The notes: a model not told the origin generated them from the letters alone. DNA of 64,000 nt from Parundibacterium terreum (GCF_014636315.1 NZ_BMED01000002.1:1054001-1118000); one strand, 5' to 3'; counted from the first letter of the stretch, positions 1-8,788 are shown. Numbers and translations: made by a program.

Positions 1-315
1 AGCGTGAAAGGCATTCCATCTTTTGGCGTATATAGCGCCACCAAGGCAGCACTCAGATCCTTTGCCCGCACCTGGACCAATGATCTGAAAGACCGCCGCA
101 TCCGCACCAATGTCATCAGCCCTGGCACGATAGACACCCCTATCCTCGATCCGCTGCCCAAGGAAGCTATCGCTGGCATCTTGTCCGGCGTGCCTATGGC
201 CCGCATGGGTACATCAGATGAAATCGCAAACAGTGCAGTCTTCCTGGCTTCGGACGACTCCAGCTTCATCTCGGGCATAGAGCTGTTCGTCGATGGCGGT
301 GCAGCGCAAGTGTAA
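1..315 (+). CDS. SDR family oxidoreductase, C-terminal part (cut by window edge)
   Basis: This is the last 104 codons of a short-chain dehydrogenase/reductase, which would use NAD(P)H to reduce or oxidise a carbonyl/alcohol substrate in the cytoplasm. The reading frame is open from base 1, so the start lies outside the window. The catalytic YxxxK motif is visible as YSATK near the beginning, followed by the family's 'SPGxxxTP' segment (SPGTIDTP). The C-terminus has the usual SGIELFVDGG ending of classical SDRs. The nucleotide-binding TGxxxGxG half is missing only because of the edge. It ends 64 bp before the end of a convergent LysR gene. The substrate cannot be told from this part. Confidence 0.88.
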   Translation, partial: SVKGIPSFGVYSATKAALRSFARTWTNDLKDRRIRTNVISPGTIDTPILDPLPKEAIAGILSGVPMARMGTSDEIANSAVFLASDDSSFISGIELFVDGGAAQV

Positions 316-379
316 TTCCGACCCTTGCACAGGCCGGAACTGGAACAAATGCTGGCCGCGCTAGCCTGACAATAGAAAA

Positions 380-1285
380 TCAGGCTAGCGCGGCAGCATA
401 GTTTTCCATCGTCGCCTGCACAAAGCTGGTAAAAGCGCGGGCCTTGGCATTGGCCATGCGGCCGGACGGATACACTGCCCACAGGTCTATGCTCGGTAAG
501 TCCCAGTCGCTCAAGACCCGCACTACTTCTCCGCTGGCCAGCTCAGGCGAAAACATCCAGTCGGTGGCAATTGCCACGCCCATGCCTGCAAGCACTGCTG
601 CGCGCACTCCTTCCGCGGCATTCACCCGTATCCTGCCCTCCGTCACATCAATGCTCACTTCTTTGCCCTCGCGCCTGAATGTGCTCGCAGTCGCCATCGC
701 ACCGCGGTCATACACGACAAACTGATGCTGCCTCAAGTCTTCAGGTGTTTGCGGGACACCCGCCGTCGCAAAGTAGGCAGGTGTGCCGACCAGGACGCGC
801 TTGCCTTCGCCAATCTTGCGCGCCGTCATCGTGGAATCGTTCAGGCTGCCCATCCTTAACGCCACGTCTATCCCTTCTTCCAGCAGATCAATCTGACGGT
901 CGTCCAGCACCACATCGATATTGAGTCCAGGATGCTCTTGCAGAAATTTTTTCAGGTGCGGCAAAATGTGCAGGCGGGCAAAAGTTACTGCGGCACAGAT
1001 CCTCAGCCTTCCTGAAAGGCTGGCGGAGGCGCCGCGTGCAGCGAGCTCGGCTTCTTCCGCCTCGGCTATCGCGCGCCGCGCGCCCTCAAAGAAATTTTGC
1101 CCGGCTTCGGTAGGTGTCAGGCCTCGCGTGGAGCGTAAAAGCAGGTGCACTCCAAGATGATCTTCCAATTGTGCAATCGCCTTGGAAACCGCCGGCTGGC
1201 CGACACGCAGCCGCCTTGCTGCCGCCGAAAATGAACCGGTCTCCACCACACAGACAAAGGTTTCCATCACTGCCAATCTATCCAT
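380..1285 (-). CDS. LysR family transcriptional regulator
   Basis: A 301-residue LysR-type regulator of standard length. Residues 1-60 form the winged helix-turn-helix (METFVCVVETGSFSAAARRL, then QPAVSKAIAQLEDHLGVHLL), which is the family's best conserved part. The rest is the periplasmic-binding-protein-like effector domain. It begins MDRLAVMETF, typical of the AaeR/DmlR-like branch of LysR proteins. It converges on the SDR gene rather than diverging from it, so the usual rule that a LysR protein controls its divergent neighbour gives no target here; the gene on its other side is a phosphoesterase more than 300 bp away. Effector and targets are unknown. Confidence 0.9.
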   Translation of the reverse strand: MDRLAVMETFVCVVETGSFSAAARRLRVGQPAVSKAIAQLEDHLGVHLLLRSTRGLTPTEAGQNFFEGARRAIAEAEEAELAARGASASLSGRLRICAAVTFARLHILPHLKKFLQEHPGLNIDVVLDDRQIDLLEEGIDVALRMGSLNDSTMTARKIGEGKRVLVGTPAYFATAGVPQTPEDLRQHQFVVYDRGAMATASTFRREGKEVSIDVTEGRIRVNAAEGVRAAVLAGMGVAIATDWMFSPELASGEVVRVLSDWDLPSIDLWAVYPSGRMANAKARAFTSFVQATMENYAAALA

Positions 1286-1599
1286 AAGCTATTCCTCCTG
1301 GGAATGGATCATATCCCTAGTGGGCAATTTTTGCTGCTCGCAGGCGGCAGGAGCAGGACCAATCCCTCAAAAAGTGGAGATTTCTCCGTCACATCCAATA
1401 GATTCCCCATCTTCAATGGAATAAAAGCAAAGGCCCAAACCGTCAAAAATTGCCTGCGCGGCGAATGCGCCGCATGATTAAAATGAAAGACCGGATAAAC
1501 GGGTAAAATACCGCTCCGCTTACCGGATTAGGCGCAAACTCCTGTTTCATTACCCGTCAGGACGAGGCCCCTGGTCCAGATCTAACCCACAGATTTTTG
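1286..1599. other. intergenic region, divergent promoters expected
   Basis: About 310 bp between the divergent LysR and metallophosphoesterase genes. It must hold both promoters, but I see no convincing -35/-10 pair, palindrome or hairpin. Short open frames here have no coding character. Confidence 0.5.
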
Positions 1600-2541
1600 A
1601 TGATGCTGCAAACACTGACTTTCTTCCGATTTTTTGCTCTTGCCTGCCTGGCGCTTGCTGCCGGCGGTGCCGGAAATGCGGCATTTGCCGCTAAAGCCAA
1701 GGCCGCCCCCGCAAGCAAGCAGCCCAAGAGCATGACGGTATATGCGGCAGGCGATATTGCCGAGTGCAAGAGCAAATCCGTGGCAGACTCGATGGCGAGC
1801 AAGACTGCAGCCCTGATACAGGCGGGACTGGACAAGGACAGCAAGGCATTAGCGCTCACCTTGGGCAACAATACGTATCCCGTGGGCACTCCGGAAGAAT
1901 TCAGTCAGTGCTACGACGCCACCTGGGGCAAGTTCCTGCGTCGCACGCTGCCCTCTCCCGGCAACCATGACTATGCGATGCCGCTGGGACAAGGCTATTA
2001 CAATTATTTCGACAATCCTGCCGATCTGGACAGGCGCGGCTACTACAGCAGCAATATAGGTAGCTGGCACATCGTTTCACTGAACAGCAATCTGAAGGAC
2101 GGCGAATTCCAAGCGCAACTGAAATGGCTGCAGGAAGACCTGAAAAACAATAAGCGCTCTTGTACTTTGGCCTTTTGGCACCATCCTGTATACAGTTCCG
2201 GCGGCCGTGGAAATAATGCCGTCATGCTGCCGGCCTGGAGAATTCTGCAGGCGGCAAAAGCCGACCTGGTCTTGTCGGCGCATGACAATCATTACGAACG
2301 CTTTGCTCCGCAGGATGCGGCAGGCCAGCGCAATGATGCCGGCGGCATACGGGAATTTGTCGTCGGTACCGGTGGCGCCAAGCTGACGCCGCTCTTGCTG
2401 ACAAAACCTAATAGCGAAGTGCGTGACAACGCCAGCTACGGCGTATTGAAATTGACCTTGAATGAGAAAAGCTATGAATGGGAGTTCCTGCCCATTGGCG
2501 GCCAGACTTTCAGCGACAAGGGCAGCGCCGCCTGCCACTAG
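1600..2541 (+). CDS. secreted calcineurin-like metallophosphoesterase with altered metal ligand
   Basis: A 313-residue phosphoesterase with an N-terminal signal peptide (hydrophobic FFRFFALACLALAA stretch, AFAAKA cleavage region), so it should act in the periplasm. Motifs of the calcineurin/purple-acid-phosphatase-like fold appear in order: GDIAEC (Asp52), GNNTYP (89-94), GNHDY (121-125), FWHHPVY, and SAHDNHYER near the end. In relatives the second motif is normally GDxxY; here the aspartate that bridges the two metal ions is Asn90. I chose ATG 1600 over an overlapping TTG at 1597; a further ATG follows at 1603. The ribosome site is weak. Substrate unknown; phosphomonoester hydrolysis is the family expectation, but activity may be changed by the Asn. 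Confidence 0.85.
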   Translation: MMLQTLTFFRFFALACLALAAGGAGNAAFAAKAKAAPASKQPKSMTVYAAGDIAECKSKSVADSMASKTAALIQAGLDKDSKALALTLGNNTYPVGTPEEFSQCYDATWGKFLRRTLPSPGNHDYAMPLGQGYYNYFDNPADLDRRGYYSSNIGSWHIVSLNSNLKDGEFQAQLKWLQEDLKNNKRSCTLAFWHHPVYSSGGRGNNAVMLPAWRILQAAKADLVLSAHDNHYERFAPQDAAGQRNDAGGIREFVVGTGGAKLTPLLLTKPNSEVRDNASYGVLKLTLNEKSYEWEFLPIGGQTFSDKGSAACH

Positions 2542-2668
2542 GGGTGCTGTATTCGGCGCTCTTGGTAAAATACAAATATCAGGAAAATCGTATAAAGCCT
2601 ATGTGAAATCGATGTTGGCAGGCAAGTTCGATTTTCAATATACTCAGGAACGGCTCGAAATTTTTCCC

Positions 2669-2694
2669 CTGCAATATCAATTTTGATATTGCAG
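2669..2694. promoter_or_regulatory. perfect 12-bp inverted repeat upstream of guaC
   Basis: The arms CTGCAATATCAA and TTGATATTGCAG are exact reverse complements separated by TT, forming a 26-bp palindrome 39 bp before the guaC start. It is not followed by a T-run, so it is not a standard terminator. It fits either a repressor operator or a leader hairpin for guaC. Confidence 0.55.
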
Positions 2695-2733
2695 AGTTTT
2701 CACGCGCCTGATGGGCGCACCCTAGGGGTCGTT

Positions 2734-3774
2734 ATGCACATAGAAGAATCACTGAAGTTGGATTTCAAGGACGTATTAATACGCCCGAAACGCTCTACCC
2801 TCACCTCACGTTCCCAAGTGGAATTGCAACGTGAATTCGTATTCCACAACTCCGGCAAGAAATATAGCGGCATCCCCATTATAGCGGCCAATATGGATAC
2901 GACCGGCACGCTGGAGATGGCTGCGGCCCTGGGCGAACATCAATTGTCGGTAGCGCTGCACAAGCACTATGACGAAGATACGCTGGTCAAGTATTTTTCT
3001 TCACTGAGCAACAAATCCACTGCCTTCTATTCGATGGGCATTACGCAATCCGATTATGAAAAATTTTCGGCAGTGATGACACGCGCGCAAAATGCGATTG
3101 AGTATGTGTGCATAGACGTGGCCAACGGCTATACCGAAGGCTTTATCCAGTTTGTAAAAAAAGTGCGCACTGCCTATCCACACCTGACCATCATGGCCGG
3201 CAATGTAGTGACCGGCGACATGACGGAAGAGCTGATACTGGCGGGCGCCGACATCGTCAAGGTCGGCATAGGGCCGGGCTCTGTATGCACCACGCGCAAG
3301 ATGACCGGTGTCGGCTATCCGCAGTTATCTGCCGTGATTGAATGCGCCGACGCGGCGCATGGCCTGGGCGGCCAGATTTGTGCGGATGGCGGCTGTGTAG
3401 TACCCGGTGATCTGGCCAAAGCCTTTGGCGGCGGGGCCGACTTCATCATGCTGGGCGGCATGCTGGCCGGACATGATGAATGTGCAGGCGATCTGGTGGA
3501 GCGCGACGGCAAGCAGTACAAGAGCTTTTACGGCATGAGCAGCCGCGCGGCGATGGACAAGTACGCAGGTGGTGTTGCGAAATACCGCGCATCGGAAGGC
3601 AAGGAAGTACTGGTGCCCTACCGTGGCCCGGTCGCCAACAGCCTGCAGGATATCCTGGGCGGCGTGCGCTCAGCCTGTACCTATGTCGGCGCGCACAAGC
3701 TGAAAGAACTGACCAAGCGTACGACTTTTGTTCGCGTTACGCAGCAACTGAACGAAGTATTCGGTAAGTCCTGA
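2734..3774 (+). CDS. guaC: GMP reductase
   Basis: GuaC converts GMP to IMP with NADPH, releasing ammonia, and so balances guanine and adenine nucleotide pools in purine salvage. The protein begins [20 protein letters not shown] and is 347 residues long, the length of the E. coli enzyme, which is why I prefer ATG 2734 to the in-frame codon 51 bp upstream. The IMPDH/GMPR barrel is clear: the [11 protein letters not shown] loop carries the catalytic cysteine, and [20 protein letters not shown] is the phosphate-binding region. The absence of the CBS pair and the short length separate it from IMP dehydrogenase (GuaB). A 26-bp palindrome lies just upstream. The next gene, tcdA, converges on it. Confidence 0.95.
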   Translation: MHIEESLKLDFKDVLIRPKRSTLTSRSQVELQREFVFHNSGKKYSGIPIIAANMDTTGTLEMAAALGEHQLSVALHKHYDEDTLVKYFSSLSNKSTAFYSMGITQSDYEKFSAVMTRAQNAIEYVCIDVANGYTEGFIQFVKKVRTAYPHLTIMAGNVVTGDMTEELILAGADIVKVGIGPGSVCTTRKMTGVGYPQLSAVIECADAAHGLGGQICADGGCVVPGDLAKAFGGGADFIMLGGMLAGHDECAGDLVERDGKQYKSFYGMSSRAAMDKYAGGVAKYRASEGKEVLVPYRGPVANSLQDILGGVRSACTYVGAHKLKELTKRTTFVRVTQQLNEVFGKS

Positions 3775-3834
3775 TACAGGCAAGCCAAGGTGCGGGGCGG
3801 TGATCCGCTTCGGCACCGTGGCTTTCAGCATAGC

Positions 3835-4689
3835 TCAAACCTGCACAATATCCTGCGCCAGTTTGCGCAATACATGTGCAGCAGCGGCCAAGCCAAAGGA
3901 AGCAGTAACCACCATGCTGGAGCCGTAGCCGGCGCAATTCAGGCCGGAAACACCCGCGGCATCGCCTGCACCGTCTTCAGCATTTTCTCCCTCTATCACG
4001 CATACCTCTTCCGCCGGCGGCATCTTCAGCGCCTCCATCGAGAACACTGCATCTATGCCGAACTTGCTTTTCGCGCCGCGCGGGAAACCGTGCTGCTGGC
4101 GCAGGCGCTTGCGCACCAGAGCCAGCAACGGCTCCTGTTCAGTACGCGACAGATCGCGGATTTCTATCTTGCCCGGATCCACCTGCCCGCCAGCGCCGCC
4201 TATCGTAATCAGCGGTATCGCATTTTTGCGGCAATAGGCGATCAATGCGGTCTTGGCCTTTACGCTGTCGATTGCATCGATCACATAATCGAAGCCATGC
4301 GCGCCTATCATCGCATCCAGGTTGTCGGCGGAAACGAAGTCCTCCACCTCCGTCACCTGGCAACGCGGGTTGATCAAAGCAATGCGCTCTGCCAGCGCAG
4401 TCACCTTGGCCTTGCCCACCGTTTCGCTGTTGGCCTGGATCTGCCGGTTGATATTGGATTCGGACACATTATCCAGGTCTATCATCGTGATACGGCCTAC
4501 CGCGCTGCGAGCCAGCGCCTCCACCACCCAGGAGCCGACGCCGCCCACGCCTATCACGCAGACGTGCGCAGTCTGGAAGCGTGCAAAGGCGGCGTCGCCA
4601 TACAGGCGGGCAATACCGCCAAAGCGGCGCTCAAAGTCCAGATCGGTATCGATATCAGGATGTTGCAGTGTTTGTTGCTGTTGTTGCAT
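3835..4689 (-). CDS. tcdA: tRNA threonylcarbamoyladenosine dehydratase
   Basis: TcdA (CsdL/YgdL) uses ATP to cyclise N6-threonylcarbamoyladenosine at position 37 of ANN-decoding tRNAs into ct6A. It is a member of the E1-like ThiF/MoeB superfamily. The sequence shows DFERRFGGIARLYGD at the N-terminus, the glycine-rich ATP site GVGGVGSWVVEALARS, the MIDLDNVSESNINRQ segment and DAIDSVKAK, all typical. At 284 residues it is slightly longer than the E. coli protein, mainly by a glutamine-rich N-terminus (MQQQQQ) encoded by CAA/CAG repeats; the true start could be a little downstream. It stands alone, converging on guaC and with a MITE-like element upstream. Confidence 0.92.
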   Translation of the reverse strand: MQQQQQTLQHPDIDTDLDFERRFGGIARLYGDAAFARFQTAHVCVIGVGGVGSWVVEALARSAVGRITMIDLDNVSESNINRQIQANSETVGKAKVTALAERIALINPRCQVTEVEDFVSADNLDAMIGAHGFDYVIDAIDSVKAKTALIAYCRKNAIPLITIGGAGGQVDPGKIEIRDLSRTEQEPLLALVRKRLRQQHGFPRGAKSKFGIDAVFSMEALKMPPAEEVCVIEGENAEDGAGDAAGVSGLNCAGYGSSMVVTASFGLAAAAHVLRKLAQDIVQV

Positions 4690-4818
4690 TTTTATCAGTC
4701 AAGGTTGGATCGGCCGGTTGCTCAGCCAGTTTTTCAGTCCGTTGTTCAGCCCGTATTCTACAAGAGAGCGCTGCTTTGATTTAGCGCAAGCAGCATTTGC
4801 CAGGATATTGGATAATTA

Positions 4819-5082
4819 GAACTCGTTTCATCAATAGGAGCGAGATGCGTTTGCCTTAAAAGCGGCGCTGGCAAGGCGTGCGAGGCGTCAATAGCGAGCT
4901 ATTGACAACGAGCGCAACGCAGCCAGCGCCGCTTTTAAGGCAAACCCTCCGGGAACGGCCCATTTGGGCGCATTGCAGCGTTGTGCCGCTAGCAAAGACG
5001 GCCAGTCTTTGCGTCGCGACACGCCTTGCACTGCATCCCAAATGGACTCGTTCGCACTCGCTCCTATTGATGAAATGAGCTC
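4819..5082. mobile_element. MITE-like element with terminal inverted repeats
   Basis: A 264-bp non-coding element whose ends are inverted repeats: with the flanking bases, 4818-4844 and 5057-5083 match at 25 of 27 positions (core TTTCATCAATAGGAGCGAG). A dinucleotide TA sits directly outside each end (4817-4818 and 5083-5084), as expected of a TA target duplication. Inside is a perfect 24-bp inverted repeat (4849-4872 with 4922-4945), enclosing a smaller hairpin, GTCAATAG/CTATTGAC. A further pair, CCATTTGGG/CCCAAATGG, lies in the right half. No open frame looks real. It lies between tcdA and the hemerythrin-like gene and probably supplies strong RNA structure. Confidence 0.7.
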
Positions 5083-5109
5083 TAGCCATCCACTTTCGCA
5101 AGAGGCATC

Positions 5110-5643
5110 ATGAACACCCTATTCGCCAGCGCCCCGGGATTTGACCAGCCATTGGCAGTGTTAAAACATTGCCATGACAGGATACGCAAACAGCTATCCA
5201 CATTGGAAAAACTGCCCCCGCATCTGGCGGCCTATGGTGCCGATGCCGATGCACAGCAGGCGGCTGCGGCGATCCGGCGCTATTTCAACCAGGCGGCGCC
5301 ACTGCATCATGAAGATGAAGAGATGGATCTGCTGCCCATGCTGGAAGGGACCGCTAGGGATGAAGATGCAAAGCTGTTGAATGAACTGATGCCTGCCATT
5401 CTGAAAGAACATCTGCAGATGCACGCGATATGGCACAGGCTGGACAAGCAACTGGAAGCGATTGCGGCAGGCACGGCAGCGGCTTTGGATGAAAATGACG
5501 TACATCAATTCAATACCATGTACACGCAGCATATGGTCGTCGAAGAAAGCCATATTGCGCCTATGGCCAAGCGCCTGTTCAGTGATGCCCAGATGGGCAA
5601 GCTGGGCGACGCGATGCAGCATCGCCGCGGTATCAGCGCCTGA
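5110..5643 (+). CDS. hemerythrin HHE cation-binding domain protein
   Basis: A 177-residue all-helical protein with the spacing of histidines and acids found in HHE/hemerythrin-like four-helix bundles: LKHCHDRI near residue 20, PLHHEDEEMDLLP near 70, LKEHLQMHAIWHRLD near 100, and VVEESHIAPMAKRL near 150. Such proteins bind a diiron centre and are linked to oxygen or nitric oxide sensing or to iron-sulfur repair; the exact role here is unknown. There is no signal or membrane segment, so it is cytoplasmic. It is 28 bp upstream of pdxH on the same strand and may be co-transcribed. Confidence 0.85.
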   Translation: MNTLFASAPGFDQPLAVLKHCHDRIRKQLSTLEKLPPHLAAYGADADAQQAAAAIRRYFNQAAPLHHEDEEMDLLPMLEGTARDEDAKLLNELMPAILKEHLQMHAIWHRLDKQLEAIAAGTAAALDENDVHQFNTMYTQHMVVEESHIAPMAKRLFSDAQMGKLGDAMQHRRGISA

Positions 5644-5671
5644 TGAACAGAAGAAAATAAAAGGATAAAGA

Positions 5672-6307
5672 ATGAGTTTGGCCGATTTACGCAAAGACTA
5701 CAAGCAAGCGACGCTGTCTGAAACCGAAGTGGATAAAGATCCGGTATCACAGTTTGCGCGCTGGTTCGAGCAGGCAACGCAAGCCGATGTGCCGGAGCCA
5801 AATGCAATGAGCCTGGCAACCGCCGACCACAATGGCCGCCCTTCATCGCGTATCGTACTGATCAAGGAGTTCGACCAGCGCGGTTTTTGCTGGTTTACCA
5901 ATTACGACAGCAAGAAGGGTGATGAACTGGCTGGCAACCCGTATGCCGCCTTGCTGTTTCATTGGGTGCAACTGGAGCGCCAGGTCAGGATAGAAGGCAA
6001 GGTGGAGCGGCTTACTGTGCAGGAGAGCGATGCCTATTTCAACAGCCGCCCGCTGGGCAGCAGGCAAAGCGCGCTGGCATCGGAGCAAAGCCGGCCAGTG
6101 CCAAACCGCGCAGCGCTGGAAGCGAAACTGGCCGAGGTCGTCGCTCAATACGGCGAACAGCCGCCACGTCCGGAACACTGGGGCGGCTACCGGCTGGTGC
6201 CGGACAGGCTGGAATTCTGGCAGGGCCGCAGTTCAAGGCTGCATGACCGCATCGTGTATACCCGCAATGCGGATGGCAGCTGGTCCCTGAGCCGCCTGCA
6301 GCCCTGA
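5672..6307 (+). CDS. pdxH: pyridoxamine 5'-phosphate oxidase
   Basis: PdxH is the FMN enzyme that oxidises pyridoxine or pyridoxamine 5'-phosphate to pyridoxal 5'-phosphate, the last step of vitamin B6 synthesis and salvage. The 211-residue protein carries the expected [35 protein letters not shown] and [17 protein letters not shown]-binding segments, and ends with the C-terminal dimerisation region [14 protein letters not shown] followed by WSLSRLQP, a very typical ending. AAGGATAAAG precedes the ATG as ribosome site. pdxA, an earlier gene of de novo B6 synthesis, is at 34.5 kb. The next gene ends 3 bp away, on the opposite strand. Confidence 0.96.
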   Translation: MSLADLRKDYKQATLSETEVDKDPVSQFARWFEQATQADVPEPNAMSLATADHNGRPSSRIVLIKEFDQRGFCWFTNYDSKKGDELAGNPYAALLFHWVQLERQVRIEGKVERLTVQESDAYFNSRPLGSRQSALASEQSRPVPNRAALEAKLAEVVAQYGEQPPRPEHWGGYRLVPDRLEFWQGRSSRLHDRIVYTRNADGSWSLSRLQP

Positions 6308-6310
6308 TTT

Positions 6311-6751
6311 TTATTCCTGCAACACGGGCATCTCGCTTGACGCCCTGATCTTTTCCGCATACTGCAACAGGGCCTGCATGCCAGGCTCCTTGCGCGGCCA
6401 GACCAGACCCACGCCATCATCAATATAACGCGGCAACACATGCAGATGGCAATGCGGCACGGTCTGCCAGCCAGCTAACTCATTGGCCTGCAGGATGGTC
6501 ATGCCGTCAGGCTGGAATTGCGCCTGTACCGCCCTGGCAATCATCCTGGCTGCGCGCATCATTGCCACTGCAGTCTCTTCATCCGTTTCCATCAGCGTGA
6601 CATAGGGCTTCCTGGTGGCGACCAGCACATGGCCGGGGTTTAATTGTCCGGCATCCATGAAGGCAAACACGTGTTCATCTTCATAGACCTTGGCGCAAGG
6701 CAATTCACCGCGGATGATGCGCTCGAAAACGGTTGGACGCAGGCGCATCAT
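6311..6751 (-). CDS. HIT family nucleotide-binding protein
   Basis: A 146-residue histidine-triad protein. The catalytic motif HxHxHxx appears as PHCHLHVLPR at residues 105-114, preceded by the FxDAGQLNPGHVLVATRKPY segment of the HIT fold. Family members hydrolyse or transfer nucleotides such as AMP-linked phosphoramidates or Ap4A; the substrate cannot be assigned from sequence. Its start codon overlaps the msrA stop codon (two consecutive ATG codons lie here, 6748 and 6751), so the two are translationally coupled in one operon. Confidence 0.88.
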   Translation of the reverse strand: MMRLRPTVFERIIRGELPCAKVYEDEHVFAFMDAGQLNPGHVLVATRKPYVTLMETDEETAVAMMRAARMIARAVQAQFQPDGMTILQANELAGWQTVPHCHLHVLPRYIDDGVGLVWPRKEPGMQALLQYAEKIRASSEMPVLQE

Positions 6752-7278
6752 GCCACCAGCTTCCCGGCAAAATACTTCCTGGCCTTCTCCACCTTAGGCG
6801 CAACCACTAGAGCGCAGTAGCGCTGCTGGCTGTTCATCTTGAAATAATTTTGGTGATAGTCTTCCGCCGGATAAAAAATGGGAGCGGCGCTCAATTCGGT
6901 CACAATGGGATCGTCCCACAGCTTTGCCATCTCACCCATCATCTGAAGAGCCATCGCCTGCTGCTCCACTGTATGAAAATAAACGACGGAACGATATTGC
7001 GAGCCTATGTCATTGCCCTGGCGATCCAGCGTCGTCGGGTCGTGGATAGTAAAAAATATCTTCAGCAATTCCCTGTAACTGATAATGCTGGGATCAAAAT
7101 GCAGGCGTATCACTTCCGCATGGCCGGTATCGCCTTCGCACACTTGTTCATAACTGGGGTCCGGGGTATCTCCACCTGTATAGCCGGGCTCCACACTTTT
7201 CACTCCGCGTATCTGCTGAAATACGGCCTCGGTGCACCAAAAGCAGCCGCCTCCCAATGTCGCCAACTCTGTTGCCAT
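6748..7278 (-). CDS. msrA: peptide-methionine (S)-S-oxide reductase
   Basis: MsrA repairs oxidised methionine, reducing the S-sulfoxide in proteins with a reactive cysteine and thioredoxin. The protein has the catalytic GGCFWCTEAVF motif at residues 9-19, then GVKSVEPGYTGG, and AEVIRLHFDP, all standard. I chose ATG 7278 (176 residues), because AAGGAG stands about 9 bases upstream and the catalytic cysteine then falls near residue 11; an in-frame extension of 30 residues to 7368 is basic and unlike the family. The gene overlaps the HIT gene by a few bases. Confidence 0.95.
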   Translation of the reverse strand: MATELATLGGGCFWCTEAVFQQIRGVKSVEPGYTGGDTPDPSYEQVCEGDTGHAEVIRLHFDPSIISYRELLKIFFTIHDPTTLDRQGNDIGSQYRSVVYFHTVEQQAMALQMMGEMAKLWDDPIVTELSAAPIFYPAEDYHQNYFKMNSQQRYCALVVAPKVEKARKYFAGKLVA

Positions 7279-7368
7279 TGCATCACTCCTTGTTGATTTT
7301 CTACACTCACTGCGGCAAATTCCCATGGCAGAGCGAGCTCTGCCTTTGCCGTTCCTGCTAACAGGCAA

Positions 7369-8172
7369 TCAGGGGTAGACCACCACCTGCTTGCCGGTTT
7401 CCAGTTTCCTGGCCTCCAAAAACTGCACTACTGAATCAACCGTCACCGTATCGATGTGACCCGCCATGCGCCGGTCAAAAGGCTGGTCGTCAAAGGCTAC
7501 ATTGGCCTTGAACATACGCGCGCCCAGCCTCGTCAGCGCGGGAATTTCTATCGTGCTGGCGTGATAGCCGGTCATCTTCAGCCAGGCCTGTGCCTGGCTG
7601 CGGCTGGCTATGTCGGCATCCTTTGCACTTGCTGCCGCCAACATTTCCAAGACCCACTGATTGGAATTCTGATAGCTGTCGGAAAACGGATAGGACAACA
7701 TGTTGTAGCGCTGCGTATGCAGGCGCTTAGGTGCATCGCTGCCCAGCAAGCCAACCATCTTTTGCTGTACCGCCGGATCCGGCACTACCAGCAAAGTTTC
7801 AAACGCAAACATGTCGTCCATGAAAAAATTGCCCAGGCCCTCATTGAACAGTACAGACTCTGCCGTGCCGCACTGGTTCAGCTCATGCACGACTATCCAG
7901 CGCCCCGCCGGGTGATCGCGCCAGGCAATCCCCATATGCGAATAGCGCAGATGGTATTTGGACAAATCCTGTCCTACCCTGGCGATGAACGCGACCTGGG
8001 CGCCGCTGTCATCCAGCGCTTGCCGGGTTTTTAGCGCCAACTCCATCGCCTTCATCACGGTATTGGCATTGGGCTGATAGGGTTCGCAAGACCTGCCCGC
8101 ATGGCTGGCAGCGGAAACCGCCAGCAACAGCGATGCGGCAAGAAATGAGCGTACGAGGGCGGCGGCTTTCAT
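7369..8172 (-). CDS. exported DUF2145-like protein
   Basis: A 267-residue protein with a clear signal peptide (VRSFLAASLLLAVSAASHAG), predicted periplasmic. The body has RYSHMGIAWRD, WIVVHELNQCGTAES and LFNEGLGNFFMDD, which I associate with the uncharacterised DUF2145 family. The invariant-looking His and Cys in these two motifs resemble the layout of papain/NlpC-like hydrolases, but this is only a hint. It is 6 bp downstream of a small exported Gly/Ala-rich protein gene with the same orientation, so the two form an operon and probably act together. It ends about 90 bp before msrA. Confidence 0.65.
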   Translation of the reverse strand: MKAAALVRSFLAASLLLAVSAASHAGRSCEPYQPNANTVMKAMELALKTRQALDDSGAQVAFIARVGQDLSKYHLRYSHMGIAWRDHPAGRWIVVHELNQCGTAESVLFNEGLGNFFMDDMFAFETLLVVPDPAVQQKMVGLLGSDAPKRLHTQRYNMLSYPFSDSYQNSNQWVLEMLAAASAKDADIASRSQAQAWLKMTGYHASTIEIPALTRLGARMFKANVAFDDQPFDRRMAGHIDTVTVDSVVQFLEARKLETGKQVVVYP

Positions 8173-8178
8173 GGCGGC

Positions 8179-8631
8179 TTACACCCTGGATTGATGGAAC
8201 AGGCTGGCGCCGACCTGGTTCGGGATAAAGGCCAGCGCCTGCCCCGACACCATCAGCATCGTGCCGGTGGACATGGCAACGGTTTCCACGACGGTGCCGG
8301 CCGCCAGCGAAGCGCCGCCCAGCACAGTGCCGGTAAATTTGAGTGAAGCCTTGCCTGCCTCGGAAGCGCCCCTGAAGACGATGACAACGCCGTCGGCGAC
8401 TTTTTCTACGCTCTCGATCACCACAGTGCCCGACGCAGCGACCACGGACATGGTGCCGCCCACCACCACAAAGGTGGACAAGCCCGAAGCCTGGCAGGAA
8501 GCGCAATCATTGGCCTGGGCATTGCCTGCCATAAAGCTTGCGAACAGGCAGGCCGCCAGGACTTGTTTGCCGTACTTGCCATAAATGCCAAGAGCGTCGG
8601 AGTTACCGGAAGTAACGATAGCGTGTCTCAT
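8179..8631 (-). CDS. small exported Gly/Ala/Val-rich hypothetical protein
   Basis: A 150-residue protein not matched to a named family. After an N-terminal extension comes a hydrophobic stretch (VLAACLFASFMAGNAQAN) that reads as a signal peptide ending at AQA. The mature part begins with a DCASCQASG cysteine pair and continues with alternating short Gly/Ala/Val segments that could form beta strands or weak membrane segments. A shorter start within the first 20 residues is possible. It is first in a two-gene operon with the DUF2145-like gene. Its promoter region is shared with the divergent XRE regulator at 8789. Confidence 0.6.
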   Translation of the reverse strand: MRHAIVTSGNSDALGIYGKYGKQVLAACLFASFMAGNAQANDCASCQASGLSTFVVVGGTMSVVAASGTVVIESVEKVADGVVIVFRGASEAGKASLKFTGTVLGGASLAAGTVVETVAMSTGTMLMVSGQALAFIPNQVGASLFHQSRV

Positions 8632-8788
8632 TTTTGTCTCTCCTTTGATGAAGATAGGCAGGAGCCTTATCTCTGGAGCGCATTATCAGAGCACATCGGC
8701 ATGTGATCAATAACTACACAAATAGTCGCAACTGGAGTCTCTTGGTGTATCATTTTTTAATACTTTTTTACAATCCCGGGAATTCTTC

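Noticed and set aside
3790..4779. 329-codon open frame on the plus strand
   Set aside because: It is antisense to tcdA, which has all family motifs. The composition is His/Arg-rich as expected of a shadow frame.
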